A stretch of 16,847 bases of DNA, taken from positions 1 to 16,847 of the forward strand of contig QMWS01000006.1 of the NCBI GenBank assembly GCA_003661745.1, written 5' to 3'. The translations under genes and the position numbers were made by a program. Below are positions 1 through 5,983 of the stretch, piece by piece; position 1 is the stretch's first letter; each line of letters starts with the position of its first letter. The notes beneath the pieces were generated by a model that saw only the letters and a list, made by a program, of their open reading frames with translations, ran no database searches and had not been told where the DNA came from. Source of the stretch: Thermoprotei archaeon (lineage in GTDB: Archaea > Thermoproteota > Thermoprotei_A > Sulfolobales > NBVN01).

Positions 1-417
1 AACCGACAGTTTATTGTAGAGAAAAGTTAGGAAAAAGGTATTGAGTAGTAGCTGCGGCAGGAGGCTGAGCCGCGTTAGCATAATAGCAAGTATAGCAACT
101 ACTGAAATTAGGAGTGGTAAAGCCGCTCCAACAAGATTAATTAAGATCGAACAAACCCTCCTAACTTGAAATTTTACTGTCTGATAAATCAGCGTGTTAT
201 CTACCCTAATTACTACGGCCTTTACGTGCTCCTCATCAAATAACTCATCCTTTACGTAAATATTGACCTCACTAACTATAAATACAAGCACTGATGAAAG
301 TGATGCTAAATAAACGACCAAATCCTGACTTAGAGTAAAGCAGGTTAAGAGTTCCTTGAACATCAGTGCCATAACGACCGCTAGTACTGCCTCAAATATC
401 TTCTTGCTAGTCAGCAC
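1..417 (-). CDS. Partial membrane protein, DUF1614-like, cut by the left window edge
   Basis: Reading leftward from a GTG at 417, the frame stays open for 139 codons to the window edge. An in-frame TAA lies just upstream of the GTG, so the start is near 417 or at a later ATG. Hydrophobic stretches cover roughly residues 7-24, 33-48 and 91-115, so this is an integral membrane protein. The segment SEVNIYV followed some 40 residues later by ILINLVGAALPLLIS resembles the N-terminal half of DUF1614, a polytopic archaeal and bacterial family with an INIPLY-type motif and then a tviaiNvGGaiIPvllS motif. The family assignment is from memory and moderate; the family's function is unknown. The gene is divergent from the CitG-like gene on its right. 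Only the C-terminal part beyond the window could settle the family. Confidence 0.65.
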   Translation of the reverse strand, partial: MLTSKKIFEAVLAVVMALMFKELLTCFTLSQDLVVYLASLSSVLVFIVSEVNIYVKDELFDEEHVKAVVIRVDNTLIYQTVKFQVRRVCSILINLVGAALPLLISVVAILAIMLTRLSLLPQLLLNTFFLTFLYNKLSV

Positions 418-528
418 GCGCCTTCCCGGTCTTTAAACTCCACATTGCTTTTATTTTAAAACACATGGTTCTTGAGGCTTGCTAATATATTAACCTTAAA
501 CTCACTAACAAGACTTAGGTGCTTAGTG

Positions 529-1365
529 ATGCTATCAATAATCAAAGCATTGATGGAGAGCTTGGATCTAGCGGTATACTCTTATGTAAAGCCGGGTGCA
601 CCGCACAGGTTCTCACCTTACTTTAAGGATCTACATTCATTTATCCTAACATTTACGTCAACACTAGATACATACGCTGCCTGTGTGGAGGCGGGATTCT
701 CCGTAGCCGAAGGTAAGGTAGGATTCACTAACTTGAAAATCGGTGATTTACTTAGGGATGCCTTACGTTTCTCGTCTAGGCGGTTAGGAGCACGCAACAT
801 TCCTGAATTTCATGTTGTAATGGTACCTGCGGTTATAGCATCGTCTTACGCTATGAAATTAGGGGGCAAGAACTTTATTGAGAATTTTAGGAAGGGACTT
901 AATGATGCATTGATGTTTAATGATGTATCAGAGACTATTAAGGTCTATGAGTCGCTAAAGTCCTATGGCGGTAAGTACTCATCAATTATTGACGGCTTAA
1001 TGCTGACACCAACAAAAATTAGGTTGGAGGGTGTTTCAATTCACGATCTCTACAATGAGATAGGGAGAGAAGACCTCGTACTAAACTGCTTCACTAGGAA
1101 GCTCAGCACACTAATTTCAAGTTCTAATATCTTCGTGAATACTTACTTGAAGTACGGTGACGCAAATAAGGCGGCGGTGGTAACTTATGGAAGCCTCGTT
1201 GAGGAGTTATGTAATATAAAAGTACTGAATTACTTAGAGAAGAAGTCGTTTACCGAGCTCCTTAAGCTAGACAAGGAGTTGCATAGTAAGGGAGTATCAC
1301 TTCAGTACATAATTCCACTACTATGTATGTCTATCTTCTTGGGCTTACTCACCATGCAGCGCTAG
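529..1365 (+). CDS. Divergent CitG/MdcB-like protein (triphosphoribosyl-dephospho-CoA synthase family)
   Basis: Three blocks align with the CitG/MdcB family, which makes the CoA-derived prosthetic group of citrate or malonate decarboxylase and has many archaeal members of unknown role. Near the N-terminus YVKPGAPHRF matches archaeal PKPGNVHRF. In the middle GARNIPEF followed by VPA stands where GGGNT...LLLP normally sits. Near the end LDKELHSKG then SIFLGLL matches the terminal D..L...GlNPGTTADL..a..Fl.LL block. The glycine-rich GGGNT and the NPGTTADL motifs are both degraded, so classical synthase activity is doubtful. I chose ATG 529 because AGGTG at 517-521 gives a Shine-Dalgarno 7 nt away, a TATA-like AATATATTAA lies at 484-493, and KPG then falls about 20 residues in, as usual for the family. 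A longer form from TTG 472 (297 aa) is possible. Confidence 0.7.
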   Translation: MLSIIKALMESLDLAVYSYVKPGAPHRFSPYFKDLHSFILTFTSTLDTYAACVEAGFSVAEGKVGFTNLKIGDLLRDALRFSSRRLGARNIPEFHVVMVPAVIASSYAMKLGGKNFIENFRKGLNDALMFNDVSETIKVYESLKSYGGKYSSIIDGLMLTPTKIRLEGVSIHDLYNEIGREDLVLNCFTRKLSTLISSSNIFVNTYLKYGDANKAAVVTYGSLVEELCNIKVLNYLEKKSFTELLKLDKELHSKGVSLQYIIPLLCMSIFLGLLTMQR

Positions 1366-1412
1366 CTTACGTACGACCGTGTGGCTAAAAAGTTAAAGAA
1401 ATTGAAGAGGGA

Positions 1413-2159
1413 TCAGCTTTTACTTACCTGACTTAAGAATGATAACAAGCTTTTTCTCGGGCTTGCTTCAATTACCGTAATGCCCTTCCTAGCAGGTAGC
1501 GACACATTGTATATTTTAACTGAGTCAATTACTGCTTCCGTCACTCTCGCATTATGTGCATGCGCGTGAATCACAATGTCTGGCTTAACCTCCCTTATTA
1601 CCTTCTCCATTTCCCGGGAACCCATGTACGGATATATCTTCTCTGGCTCACCACGTACCGTAATCATAGTCGGTGCGTAGTGAGTTACTAGGATAACTAT
1701 ATCTGCGTGCCTTCTTACTTCATTTATTAAGTTCTTGATTATGTGCGGCCTCTTCCTGTAGACTACCTCTAGTTCAGGCTTATGGCGCCTCTGCCAAAAC
1801 GTTAGCTTCTCTAATGCTCCTCTGGTCCCAACGAACCCTACCTTTATGTTTCTAACAACTATTAGTGATATCGAGTCATTAAGCCATATAATCTCCGGGT
1901 ATTGCTTAATGAATGTGCCCTCTAGTTCGTGGTATTCCTCATTACCGAAGACAGCGACTATTGGCACACCTGGACACTTGGACCTTACTTCACTCACGAC
2001 ATACTCCAAATCTTCTACTCTACCCTCATCGACCATGTCACCAGCAAAGACGAATACATCAGGCTTGAACCCTACGAGCGTCCTTAAAGACGCCTGAAAA
2101 ACGCTGAAGTATCGCTTGCCGTGCACATCACCTACAGCACATATTCTAACAACTCCCAC
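1413..2159 (-). CDS. Metallophosphoesterase (calcineurin-like fold)
   Basis: A 248-residue calcineurin-like phosphoesterase, a family that hydrolyses phosphoesters with a two-metal site. The ordered motifs are GDVHG (D11, H13), GDMVD (D41), GNEEY near residue 72, THYAP in the second half and HAHAHN near residue 200. The third motif is usually GNHE, or GNCD in archaeal COG2129-like members, so its metal or phosphate ligand set is altered; the asparagine is kept. No signal peptide or membrane segment is visible, so it should be cytoplasmic. Its substrate cannot be read from the sequence. The start is GTG at 2159, which gives the usual distance of about 10 residues to the first motif. It is convergent with the CitG-like gene and divergent from the zinc-ribbon gene. 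Confidence 0.88.
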   Translation of the reverse strand: MGVVRICAVGDVHGKRYFSVFQASLRTLVGFKPDVFVFAGDMVDEGRVEDLEYVVSEVRSKCPGVPIVAVFGNEEYHELEGTFIKQYPEIIWLNDSISLIVVRNIKVGFVGTRGALEKLTFWQRRHKPELEVVYRKRPHIIKNLINEVRRHADIVILVTHYAPTMITVRGEPEKIYPYMGSREMEKVIREVKPDIVIHAHAHNARVTEAVIDSVKIYNVSLPARKGITVIEASPRKSLLSFLSQVSKS

Positions 2160-2288
2160 TTTCTCTACCCCTAATTTTCCTACAACCTAGGTATTATGTA
2201 TCGCTGGACATAACCCTCCTAAGCATCCCTCCTAACAATGTGGTAAAAGCTTTTTAATCTAGATAATTAGAACCTTGAGGTGCGGGAT

Positions 2289-2510
2289 ATGGTCAGCTTA
2301 ATGGGCACTAATGCTGGAGGGCACCTCGGCTGGGTCACTAAGAGATGCAGAATATGCAATAGGAAATTAATTGTTGGTAAAGACGTAGTCTATATTTGCC
2401 CTAGGTGCAGCAGAACTAGAGGCGATGTATGCTTCTGCCCAGGTGACTATAAGGTACTACACGGAAGATGCCCCTACTGTGGTAGCGAGTTAACTCCAGT
2501 GCTTTCATAG
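2289..2510 (+). CDS. Small zinc-ribbon protein
   Basis: A 73-residue protein dominated by cysteine pairs: CRIC, then CPRC, then CFC and finally CPYC before the C-terminus. Eight cysteines in that spacing suggest two treble-clef or ribbon zinc sites packed into one small domain. Such proteins usually bind nucleic acid or another protein, but nothing here shows a partner. The ATG at 2289 is preferred over the GTG at 2280 because GAGGTG at 2277-2282 is a strong Shine-Dalgarno 6 nt before it, and that GTG lies inside the Shine-Dalgarno itself. CTTTTTAAT near 2250 is a plausible TATA box. I do not recognise a named family. Confidence 0.75.
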   Translation: MVSLMGTNAGGHLGWVTKRCRICNRKLIVGKDVVYICPRCSRTRGDVCFCPGDYKVLHGRCPYCGSELTPVLS

Positions 2511-2574
2511 ACTATCATGAGTGTCACAGCCTAGAAGCCAGTCATTGCGTGTTAAGATGAATTAGTTGCTCTGA

Positions 2575-2910
2575 TCAGTTGCCGCAAGTATTCATTATGT
2601 ATTCGCTCACTGCTCTATAAAGCGCTTCAGGCTTTAGGTCACTTCTGACTCCATACGCTATAAAACTTATTGATCTCAACTTACCTAGAACCTCAGTACC
2701 CTCAATAACTACTTGCACTATACTTCCTTCGACATTAATTATAAGCCTCTTACTGTAGCATAGTCTCAATTCACTAATGCTTAATTCGCTGTCTACATCG
2801 AAACACCAGTGCAGTGCTGGTAGGTCACCAATAGCAGTGCAGGTATTACTATCGCTACAGACGTAAACTACCTTGATATGGCCGTTAATTATATGCTCCT
2901 TAGTATACAC
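2575..2910 (-). CDS. Hypothetical protein, 111 aa
   Basis: An uninterrupted frame from GTG 2910 with codon use like its neighbours. The protein has alternating hydrophobic strands, for example HIKVVYVC, RLIINV and IVQVVIEG, followed by a C-terminal helix with PEALYRAVSEYI, so a small alpha/beta fold is likely. Cysteines are at 18, 24, 36, 51 and 109, without a regular metal-binding spacing. No membrane segment or signal peptide is visible. It lies alone between the zinc-ribbon gene and tRNA-Gln. I recognise no family; the main support is its length, composition and the lack of a competing frame. Confidence 0.6.
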   Translation of the reverse strand: MYTKEHIINGHIKVVYVCSDSNTCTAIGDLPALHWCFDVDSELSISELRLCYSKRLIINVEGSIVQVVIEGTEVLGKLRSISFIAYGVRSDLKPEALYRAVSEYIMNTCGN

Positions 2911-2957
2911 CTAGCATACCCCGTAATCGTGTGTTATTGGAGTAATATAAGGAGAAA

Positions 2958-3091
2958 TGGTAGCCGGGCGGGGATTCGAACCCCGGTCACGGGGGTTCTC
3001 CCCTAGCAGGCCGTCCAGCCGAATGTTGAGGAGACTGGACGGCCTTATCTGGGCCAGAGCCCCGCATCCTTGGCCGCTAGACGACCCGGCT
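2958..3091 (-). tRNA. tRNA-Gln (CTG) with a 58-nt intron, CCA encoded
   Basis: On the minus strand acceptor AGCCGGG at 3091-3085 pairs with CCCGGCT, followed by A73 and an encoded CCA (2960-2958). The T arm is CGGGG-TTCGAAT-CCCCG. The anticodon stem is CGGGG (27-31) with CCCCG (39-43), and the loop reads CTCTGGC after splicing, giving anticodon CTG at 3057-3055. The D arm is GTCT/GGAT with G-U pairs and a 9-nt loop that keeps GG. The mature length is 73 nt plus CCA; the span of 134 nt leaves exactly 58 nt of intron between positions 37 and 38. TATA-like sequences lie at 3108-3116 (CTATAAATA on the minus strand) and 3122-3130 (TGCTTATAA). Confidence 0.92.
2996..3053 (-). other. Intron of tRNA-Gln with bulge-helix-bulge splice site
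   Basis: The intron lies at the canonical 37/38 position. A bulge-helix-bulge can be drawn: exon bases CUCU pair with intron GGAG to give the 4-bp central helix, flanked by 3-nt bulges GG^C at the 5' site and AA^C at the 3' site. These are the cuts expected from archaeal EndA. The interior carries a perfect 10-bp hairpin, GGCCGTCCAG with CTGGACGGCC, around a 16-nt loop. The hairpin would hold the splice sites together; I see no open frame or C/D boxes in the intron. Confidence 0.85.
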
Positions 3092-3166
3092 ACTCCGTGG
3101 TATTAGGTATTTATAGAGGGGTTATAAGCATTATTGAGTTTGCGTAGAGAATAATGAATAGTGGTG

Positions 3167-3259
3167 TGGTGCCGCCGCGGGGATTCGAACCCCGGACCTC
3201 CGGATCTCCCAGGCGGGGCCGTATGAGTCCGGCGCTCTACCAGGCTAAGCTACGGCGGC
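3167..3259 (-). tRNA. tRNA with CAT anticodon (probably elongator Met), 16-nt intron, CCA encoded
   Basis: Acceptor GCCGCCG (3259-3253) pairs with CGGCGGC, then A73 and an encoded CCA (3169-3167). The D arm is GCTT/GAGC, the anticodon stem CCGGA/TCCGG, the variable loop AGGTC, and the T arm CGGGG-TTCGAAT-CCCCG. The loop CTCATA gives anticodon CAT. The stem is not the GGG/CCC of archaeal initiator tRNA, so it is elongator Met or, less likely, Ile2. The mature form is 74 nt plus CCA; the 93-nt span leaves a 16-nt insert after position 37 or 38, about 3222-3206. CTTTAAAC at 3292-3285, centred about 29 bp upstream, is a good TATA box. It lies 75 bp upstream of tRNA-Gln on the same strand, and each gene has its own TATA candidate. 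Confidence 0.9.
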
Positions 3260-3284
3260 ACCATGGTAGATTTTCTAAATGAGG

Positions 3285-3292
3285 GTTTAAAG
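3285..3292 (-). promoter_or_regulatory. TATA box of the CAT-anticodon tRNA
   Basis: CTTTAAAC on the minus strand is centred 29 bp upstream of tRNA position 1, the usual archaeal TATA distance for a transcript with almost no leader. The flanks are A/T-rich, and no other TATA-like element sits at a suitable distance. Confidence 0.6.
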
Positions 3293-3369
3293 TTTTATTG
3301 TAACTATACTGTATTGGGATGATTAGTGACTCCAGTGGTGATCGGTGATCGGATCCACCCCTAAATGAC

Positions 3370-3693
3370 CTACAGCGCCCTAATTCTTCTCTCTAGCTCC
3401 TCGCTAATTGCGACCTTAAGCTCGTACCTATGAACTCTAATTAGGTGCAAGTACATGCCCTTCTTTGTAAATGGTCCCTTATTACACAACCTGCAGTAGC
3501 GTATGCCATTCTTCTTTATGATTATATCGCTTGCTACCGCAGTAATTACCTCAGTAACTATGCTGAGGAGTGATGATCCTGCAATAACTGCTACGTGACT
3601 CCAGTCTATCTTTATGCCTGCCGCTGCCCTAGCGACAAACTCTATTAGGCGTTCAGCGAGCGAATCAATTTTCGACAATGTGAGAGCCACCAC
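3370..3693 (-). CDS. C2H2 zinc finger protein
   Basis: A 107-residue protein ending in one classical-looking zinc finger: C67-x2-C70-x12-H83-x4-H88, with the aromatic and leucine core (F75, L82) expected of a C2H2 finger. The first 60 residues are hydrophobic helices, including SHVAVIAGSSLLSIVTEVITAV at about 32-53, which could be a membrane-associated or dimerising helix. Basic residues surround the finger, so nucleic-acid binding is plausible but unproven. Its start overlaps the end of the upstream gene by 29 bp (GTG at 3693 or 3690, or TTG at 3678 as a shorter option), so the two genes are probably translationally coupled. I recognise no named family. Confidence 0.72.
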   Translation of the reverse strand: MVALTLSKIDSLAERLIEFVARAAAGIKIDWSHVAVIAGSSLLSIVTEVITAVASDIIIKKNGIRYCRLCNKGPFTKKGMYLHLIRVHRYELKVAISEELERRIRAL

Positions 3694-4210
3694 TCAACCC
3701 CTTAACTGAAGCTATTAAACCAACAAGCACTGTTTGAAGTACTAGCTGTGGATCAGCTTCCTCTAGCACCTTCCTTACTCTAGGCGATTTACTTAAGTCA
3801 ACTTCAAATATCTCTATGAAATCCAGCATTATTTCCTTAGCCTCCTCCCTGCTTGCCCTACCCTCCTTAATAGCTATGCCGAAGTTAAGCAACCTATAAA
3901 GATATAGCTTAAGTTCCTCGTCACTTAGTCTCAACGACCACAGCGGCTTTACGGTATGCGAGAGCTCTGACGCTAGACCGTCAATATATTTTTGAGTTGC
4001 TAGCCTAACCACTAGCTCAGATACCCAATATTTTAGACTTAACTTAAGGTCGTTTGCGTACTGTCTATACCCCAGCTCTTCAAGTACACTGATGGCTGAT
4101 GCAATGTACACTATCCTATCGCACACTATGTACAAGTAAGGAAATCCTTCCTCGAAGTTTACGAAAGGATATACGTGAGTACCTGCCTCGATACTGAGGT
4201 CATCTGCCAT
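3665..4210 (-). CDS. Hypothetical helical protein, 181 aa, operon partner of the zinc finger gene
   Basis: The protein reads as almost wholly alpha-helical with no signal peptide, no clear membrane segment and a single cysteine (C30, in YIVCDRI). I do not recognise a family. ATG 4210 is preceded by GTAGGGG about 8 nt upstream as a weak Shine-Dalgarno and by CTATTTAAAG near 4256-4247 as TATA box. The downstream zinc finger gene overlaps its 3' end, so the two products may act together. It is divergent from the YjbQ gene across a 200-bp intergenic region. Confidence 0.68.
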   Translation of the reverse strand: MADDLSIEAGTHVYPFVNFEEGFPYLYIVCDRIVYIASAISVLEELGYRQYANDLKLSLKYWVSELVVRLATQKYIDGLASELSHTVKPLWSLRLSDEELKLYLYRLLNFGIAIKEGRASREEAKEIMLDFIEIFEVDLSKSPRVRKVLEEADPQLVLQTVLVGLIASVKGLSGGSHIVEN

Positions 4211-4430
4211 AACTATGCCCCTACATTCTACTAGGATTCATTGAGTGCTTTAAATAGAGAGATCAAGTAAGAAATTTCTTGTGAATTCATGAAGCTGCAT
4301 TGCTGTATTAAGAAAAAGCACATTAGCGTTCTTTAGGTATTATCCAGGTTCATGATCTTATAAATTTTTCTCAGGCCAGCTAGCTATGACTTAAAATATC
4401 GCTAGCTTAAACCTAATCGTGGTGACACTT
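4211..4430. promoter_or_regulatory. Divergent promoter region with two GCTAGC palindromes flanking a TATA box
   Basis: This spacer serves the 181-aa gene on the left and the YjbQ gene on the right. TTAAAATATC at 4391-4400 is the likely TATA box for the rightward gene. A GCTAGC palindrome sits on each side of it, at 4379-4384 and 4401-4406, with centres 22 bp apart (two helical turns), as an operator might be. A second TATA-like CTTATAAAT lies at about 4358-4366. No gene is visible here. Confidence 0.45.
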
Positions 4431-4853
4431 ATGGGAGAGTTTAAGGTGTTTTCAAGAGTCCTGACGTATGCGACTAGGAGAAGATTCGAGGTAATATGCA
4501 TTACAGATGATGTTGAAAAAGTTGTTGCTGAGTCAGGAATACGTAATGGTTTAGTACTCGTTTACGTGCCCCACGCTACAGCAGCTGTGATAGTGAATGA
4601 GTTTGAGCCTAGGATAGCTGAGGACTACATTTCATGGTTAAGAAAGTTCTTCCCACCTGGCGCTGGGTGGAGGCACGATGAAATAGACGATAATGCGCAT
4701 GCACACTTAGCCTCAGCAATGATCGGCTCCTCAAGGGTTTTTCCGTTAATCGATGGCAGAATTGTTAGGGGTACGTGGCAGGAGATACTCCTTGTTGAAC
4801 TAGACGGACCAAGAAGTGCGAGGAGAGTTATTGTTGAAGTCTTAGGAGTTTAG
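4431..4853 (+). CDS. YjbQ/UPF0047 family protein
   Basis: A 140-residue member of the YjbQ (UPF0047) family, small cytoplasmic beta-rich proteins. Bacterial members can show weak thiamine-phosphate synthase activity; the physiological role in archaea is not established. Diagnostic segments in order are PHATAAVIVNEFEP, HDEIDDNAHAHLASAMIGSS and GTWQEILLVELDGPR, which contain the conserved histidines and the terminal ELDGPR signature. Length is normal for the family. ATG 4431 is preferred because GGTGA at 4421-4425 is a Shine-Dalgarno 5 nt upstream; the in-frame GTG codons at 4419 and 4422 overlap that site. It is convergent with the next gene, whose end lies 9 bp away. Confidence 0.9.
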   Translation: MGEFKVFSRVLTYATRRRFEVICITDDVEKVVAESGIRNGLVLVYVPHATAAVIVNEFEPRIAEDYISWLRKFFPPGAGWRHDEIDDNAHAHLASAMIGSSRVFPLIDGRIVRGTWQEILLVELDGPRSARRVIVEVLGV

Positions 4854-4862
4854 GTAGGTAAC

Positions 4863-5387
4863 TTAATTTTGTTTACGCTTTATGTCTTTGAATATTTTCG
4901 CCCAGAGATCTCTAGCTATCTTTAGTAGGCTATAAAGGAATTCGCAAGTGTTTTCTTCGGGTGTTATTCTGCAGAAACTTGCTGATGCTTCATGGTAGTT
5001 CTCTCTAATTACTACTTTGATATTGGGGAACGCCTCGCTGCCTGTGCGCCCCTGAAGAATAATGTAAAGTGACCGTGAAGTCCTTATCCTAGATATGGCA
5101 ATAACTGAAGGCAGTACCTTAAGCCTATTAATAAGCTCAGCTACTTTCTTAAGTCCTAGAATTTCAAGTGCTGGAATCGCCTTATCTGGTATGACAGACA
5201 GCATTAGCTCACTAATGTCACTGGTTAACCTAATGCTTACTAGGTCAATACGGTCCTCTGCGATATTCGCATAGATCGCACCCTCACGAACAGCAATGCT
5301 AGGCTTCCCTCCAATACTACCTGCTAGAGACTCAATAATGCCCTCCACACAGCTTTTGTTACATTCAGTAAACAACCTCTCAATCAT
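4863..5387 (-). CDS. Hypothetical protein, 174 aa
   Basis: A mixed alpha/beta protein with cysteines at 9, 13, 139 and 148; the CNKSC pair near the N-terminus and the later pair might form a metal site or disulfides, but the spacing is not diagnostic. The C-terminus is a basic amphipathic helix ending KDIKRKQN. ATG 5387 follows a short leader; TTTATACTTAT at about 5421-5411 on the minus strand is a likely TATA box. No family recognised. Downstream it converges with the YjbQ gene; upstream sits the 5S rRNA gene in the same orientation. Confidence 0.65.
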   Translation of the reverse strand: MIERLFTECNKSCVEGIIESLAGSIGGKPSIAVREGAIYANIAEDRIDLVSIRLTSDISELMLSVIPDKAIPALEILGLKKVAELINRLKVLPSVIAISRIRTSRSLYIILQGRTGSEAFPNIKVVIRENYHEASASFCRITPEENTCEFLYSLLKIARDLWAKIFKDIKRKQN

Positions 5388-5522
5388 TCTACATCACTAT
5401 TTTCATCGACGAATAAGTATAAATCTAGTTGCTAAACACATTAAGTCATCATTTAGCGCTAAGTATCTTATATAACTAAGCAAGTTAAAACAAGTAGTAG
5501 TGAGGATGATAAAATTGGTTGC

Positions 5523-5647
5523 GGCGGGACCCCGACTTGGGAGGGCTGCGGGGCCTCGCGGACCCCACTGCCCTCCCAACGCGGCCAGCTTAACTTCCGG
5601 GATCTGACGAGTCCGGGTGTTTCCTGGCCGCTATGGTCGGGGCCGCC
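5523..5647 (-). rRNA. 5S ribosomal RNA
   Basis: On the minus strand the sequence contains the archaeal 5S landmarks in order: CCATAGCGGCC, AACACCCGGACTCGT, CCCGGAAGTTAAGC, GTTGGGAGGGCAGT and CGCAGCCCTCCCAAG. Terminal helix I is GGCGG at 5647-5643 with CCGCC at 5527-5523, so the ends are accurate to within a few bases; CCCCGAC and GTCGGGG lie just inside. It is an isolated 5S gene, as is common in crenarchaea, where 5S is not linked to 16S-23S. After the 3' end the minus strand reads AATTTTATC, a short T run that may terminate transcription. Confidence 0.96.
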
Positions 5648-5670
5648 AAAATCTAGTAGGAAATTAGGGA

Positions 5671-5678
5671 TTTTAAGC
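5671..5678 (-). promoter_or_regulatory. TATA box of 5S rRNA
   Basis: GCTTAAAA on the minus strand is centred about 27 bp upstream of the 5S 5' end. Its upstream flank, the usual BRE position, overlaps the stop codon of the preceding 96-aa gene, so the rRNA promoter abuts the operon's last gene. Confidence 0.6.
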
Positions 5679-5680
5679 TT

Positions 5681-5971
5681 TTAACTACGTGCCGATGCTT
5701 CCTTTCCTCCTTGACGTACTATCTCTGAATACACTGCTACTATAAGTAGCGGAGCACCACATTTAGGGCACTTACCGACCTCCTTACCTACGTAGTCCCC
5801 CTCCCGAAATTCCCTCACCTCACTGTAGTTGCCGCTTATGCACGCAATCTTAGTTAGTATCTTTGGTGGTATAGCTGGCTGCTTACGTGTAGTAAAAAAT
5901 GAGAGCAATGTATAAATCATTAGAACCACAAATACAGCAAGTAGTCCTAAGATTAGTGGGTCCAGCTGCAT
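5681..5971 (-). CDS. Single-pass membrane protein with a zinc-binding-like tail, 96 aa
   Basis: Residues 6-27 form one strong transmembrane helix, followed by a basic stop-transfer patch (TTRK). The cytoplasmic part carries C44, C68 and C71 (CPKCGAPL), a zinc-knuckle-like pattern with one partner cysteine, plus acidic and aromatic residues between. ATG 5971 has an excellent Shine-Dalgarno, GGTGAG, four bases away, and begins 12 bp after the stop of the DUF1512 gene, so the two are cotranscribed. That gene also has an N-terminal membrane anchor, so the two products may meet at the membrane. No named family recognised. Confidence 0.75.
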   Translation of the reverse strand: MQLDPLILGLLAVFVVLMIYTLLSFFTTRKQPAIPPKILTKIACISGNYSEVREFREGDYVGKEVGKCPKCGAPLLIVAVYSEIVRQGGKEASARS

Positions 5972-5983
5972 ACTCTCACCACA

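Noticed and set aside
2280..2288. GTG 2280 as start of the zinc-ribbon gene
   Set aside because: The GTG is part of the GAGGTG Shine-Dalgarno that serves ATG 2289.
3334..3350. Tandem GTGATCG GTGATCG next to GGATCC
   Set aside because: Only two 7-bp units in a short spacer; too short to call a repeat or an operator without conservation.
3571..3577. Perfect C-box-like GTGATGA on the plus strand
   Set aside because: No CTGA follows within the next 50 bases, and it lies within a coding region.
5447..5457. C-box-like ATGATGA on the minus strand upstream of the 174-aa gene
   Set aside because: No D box follows at a suitable distance, and no C' or D' pattern is present.
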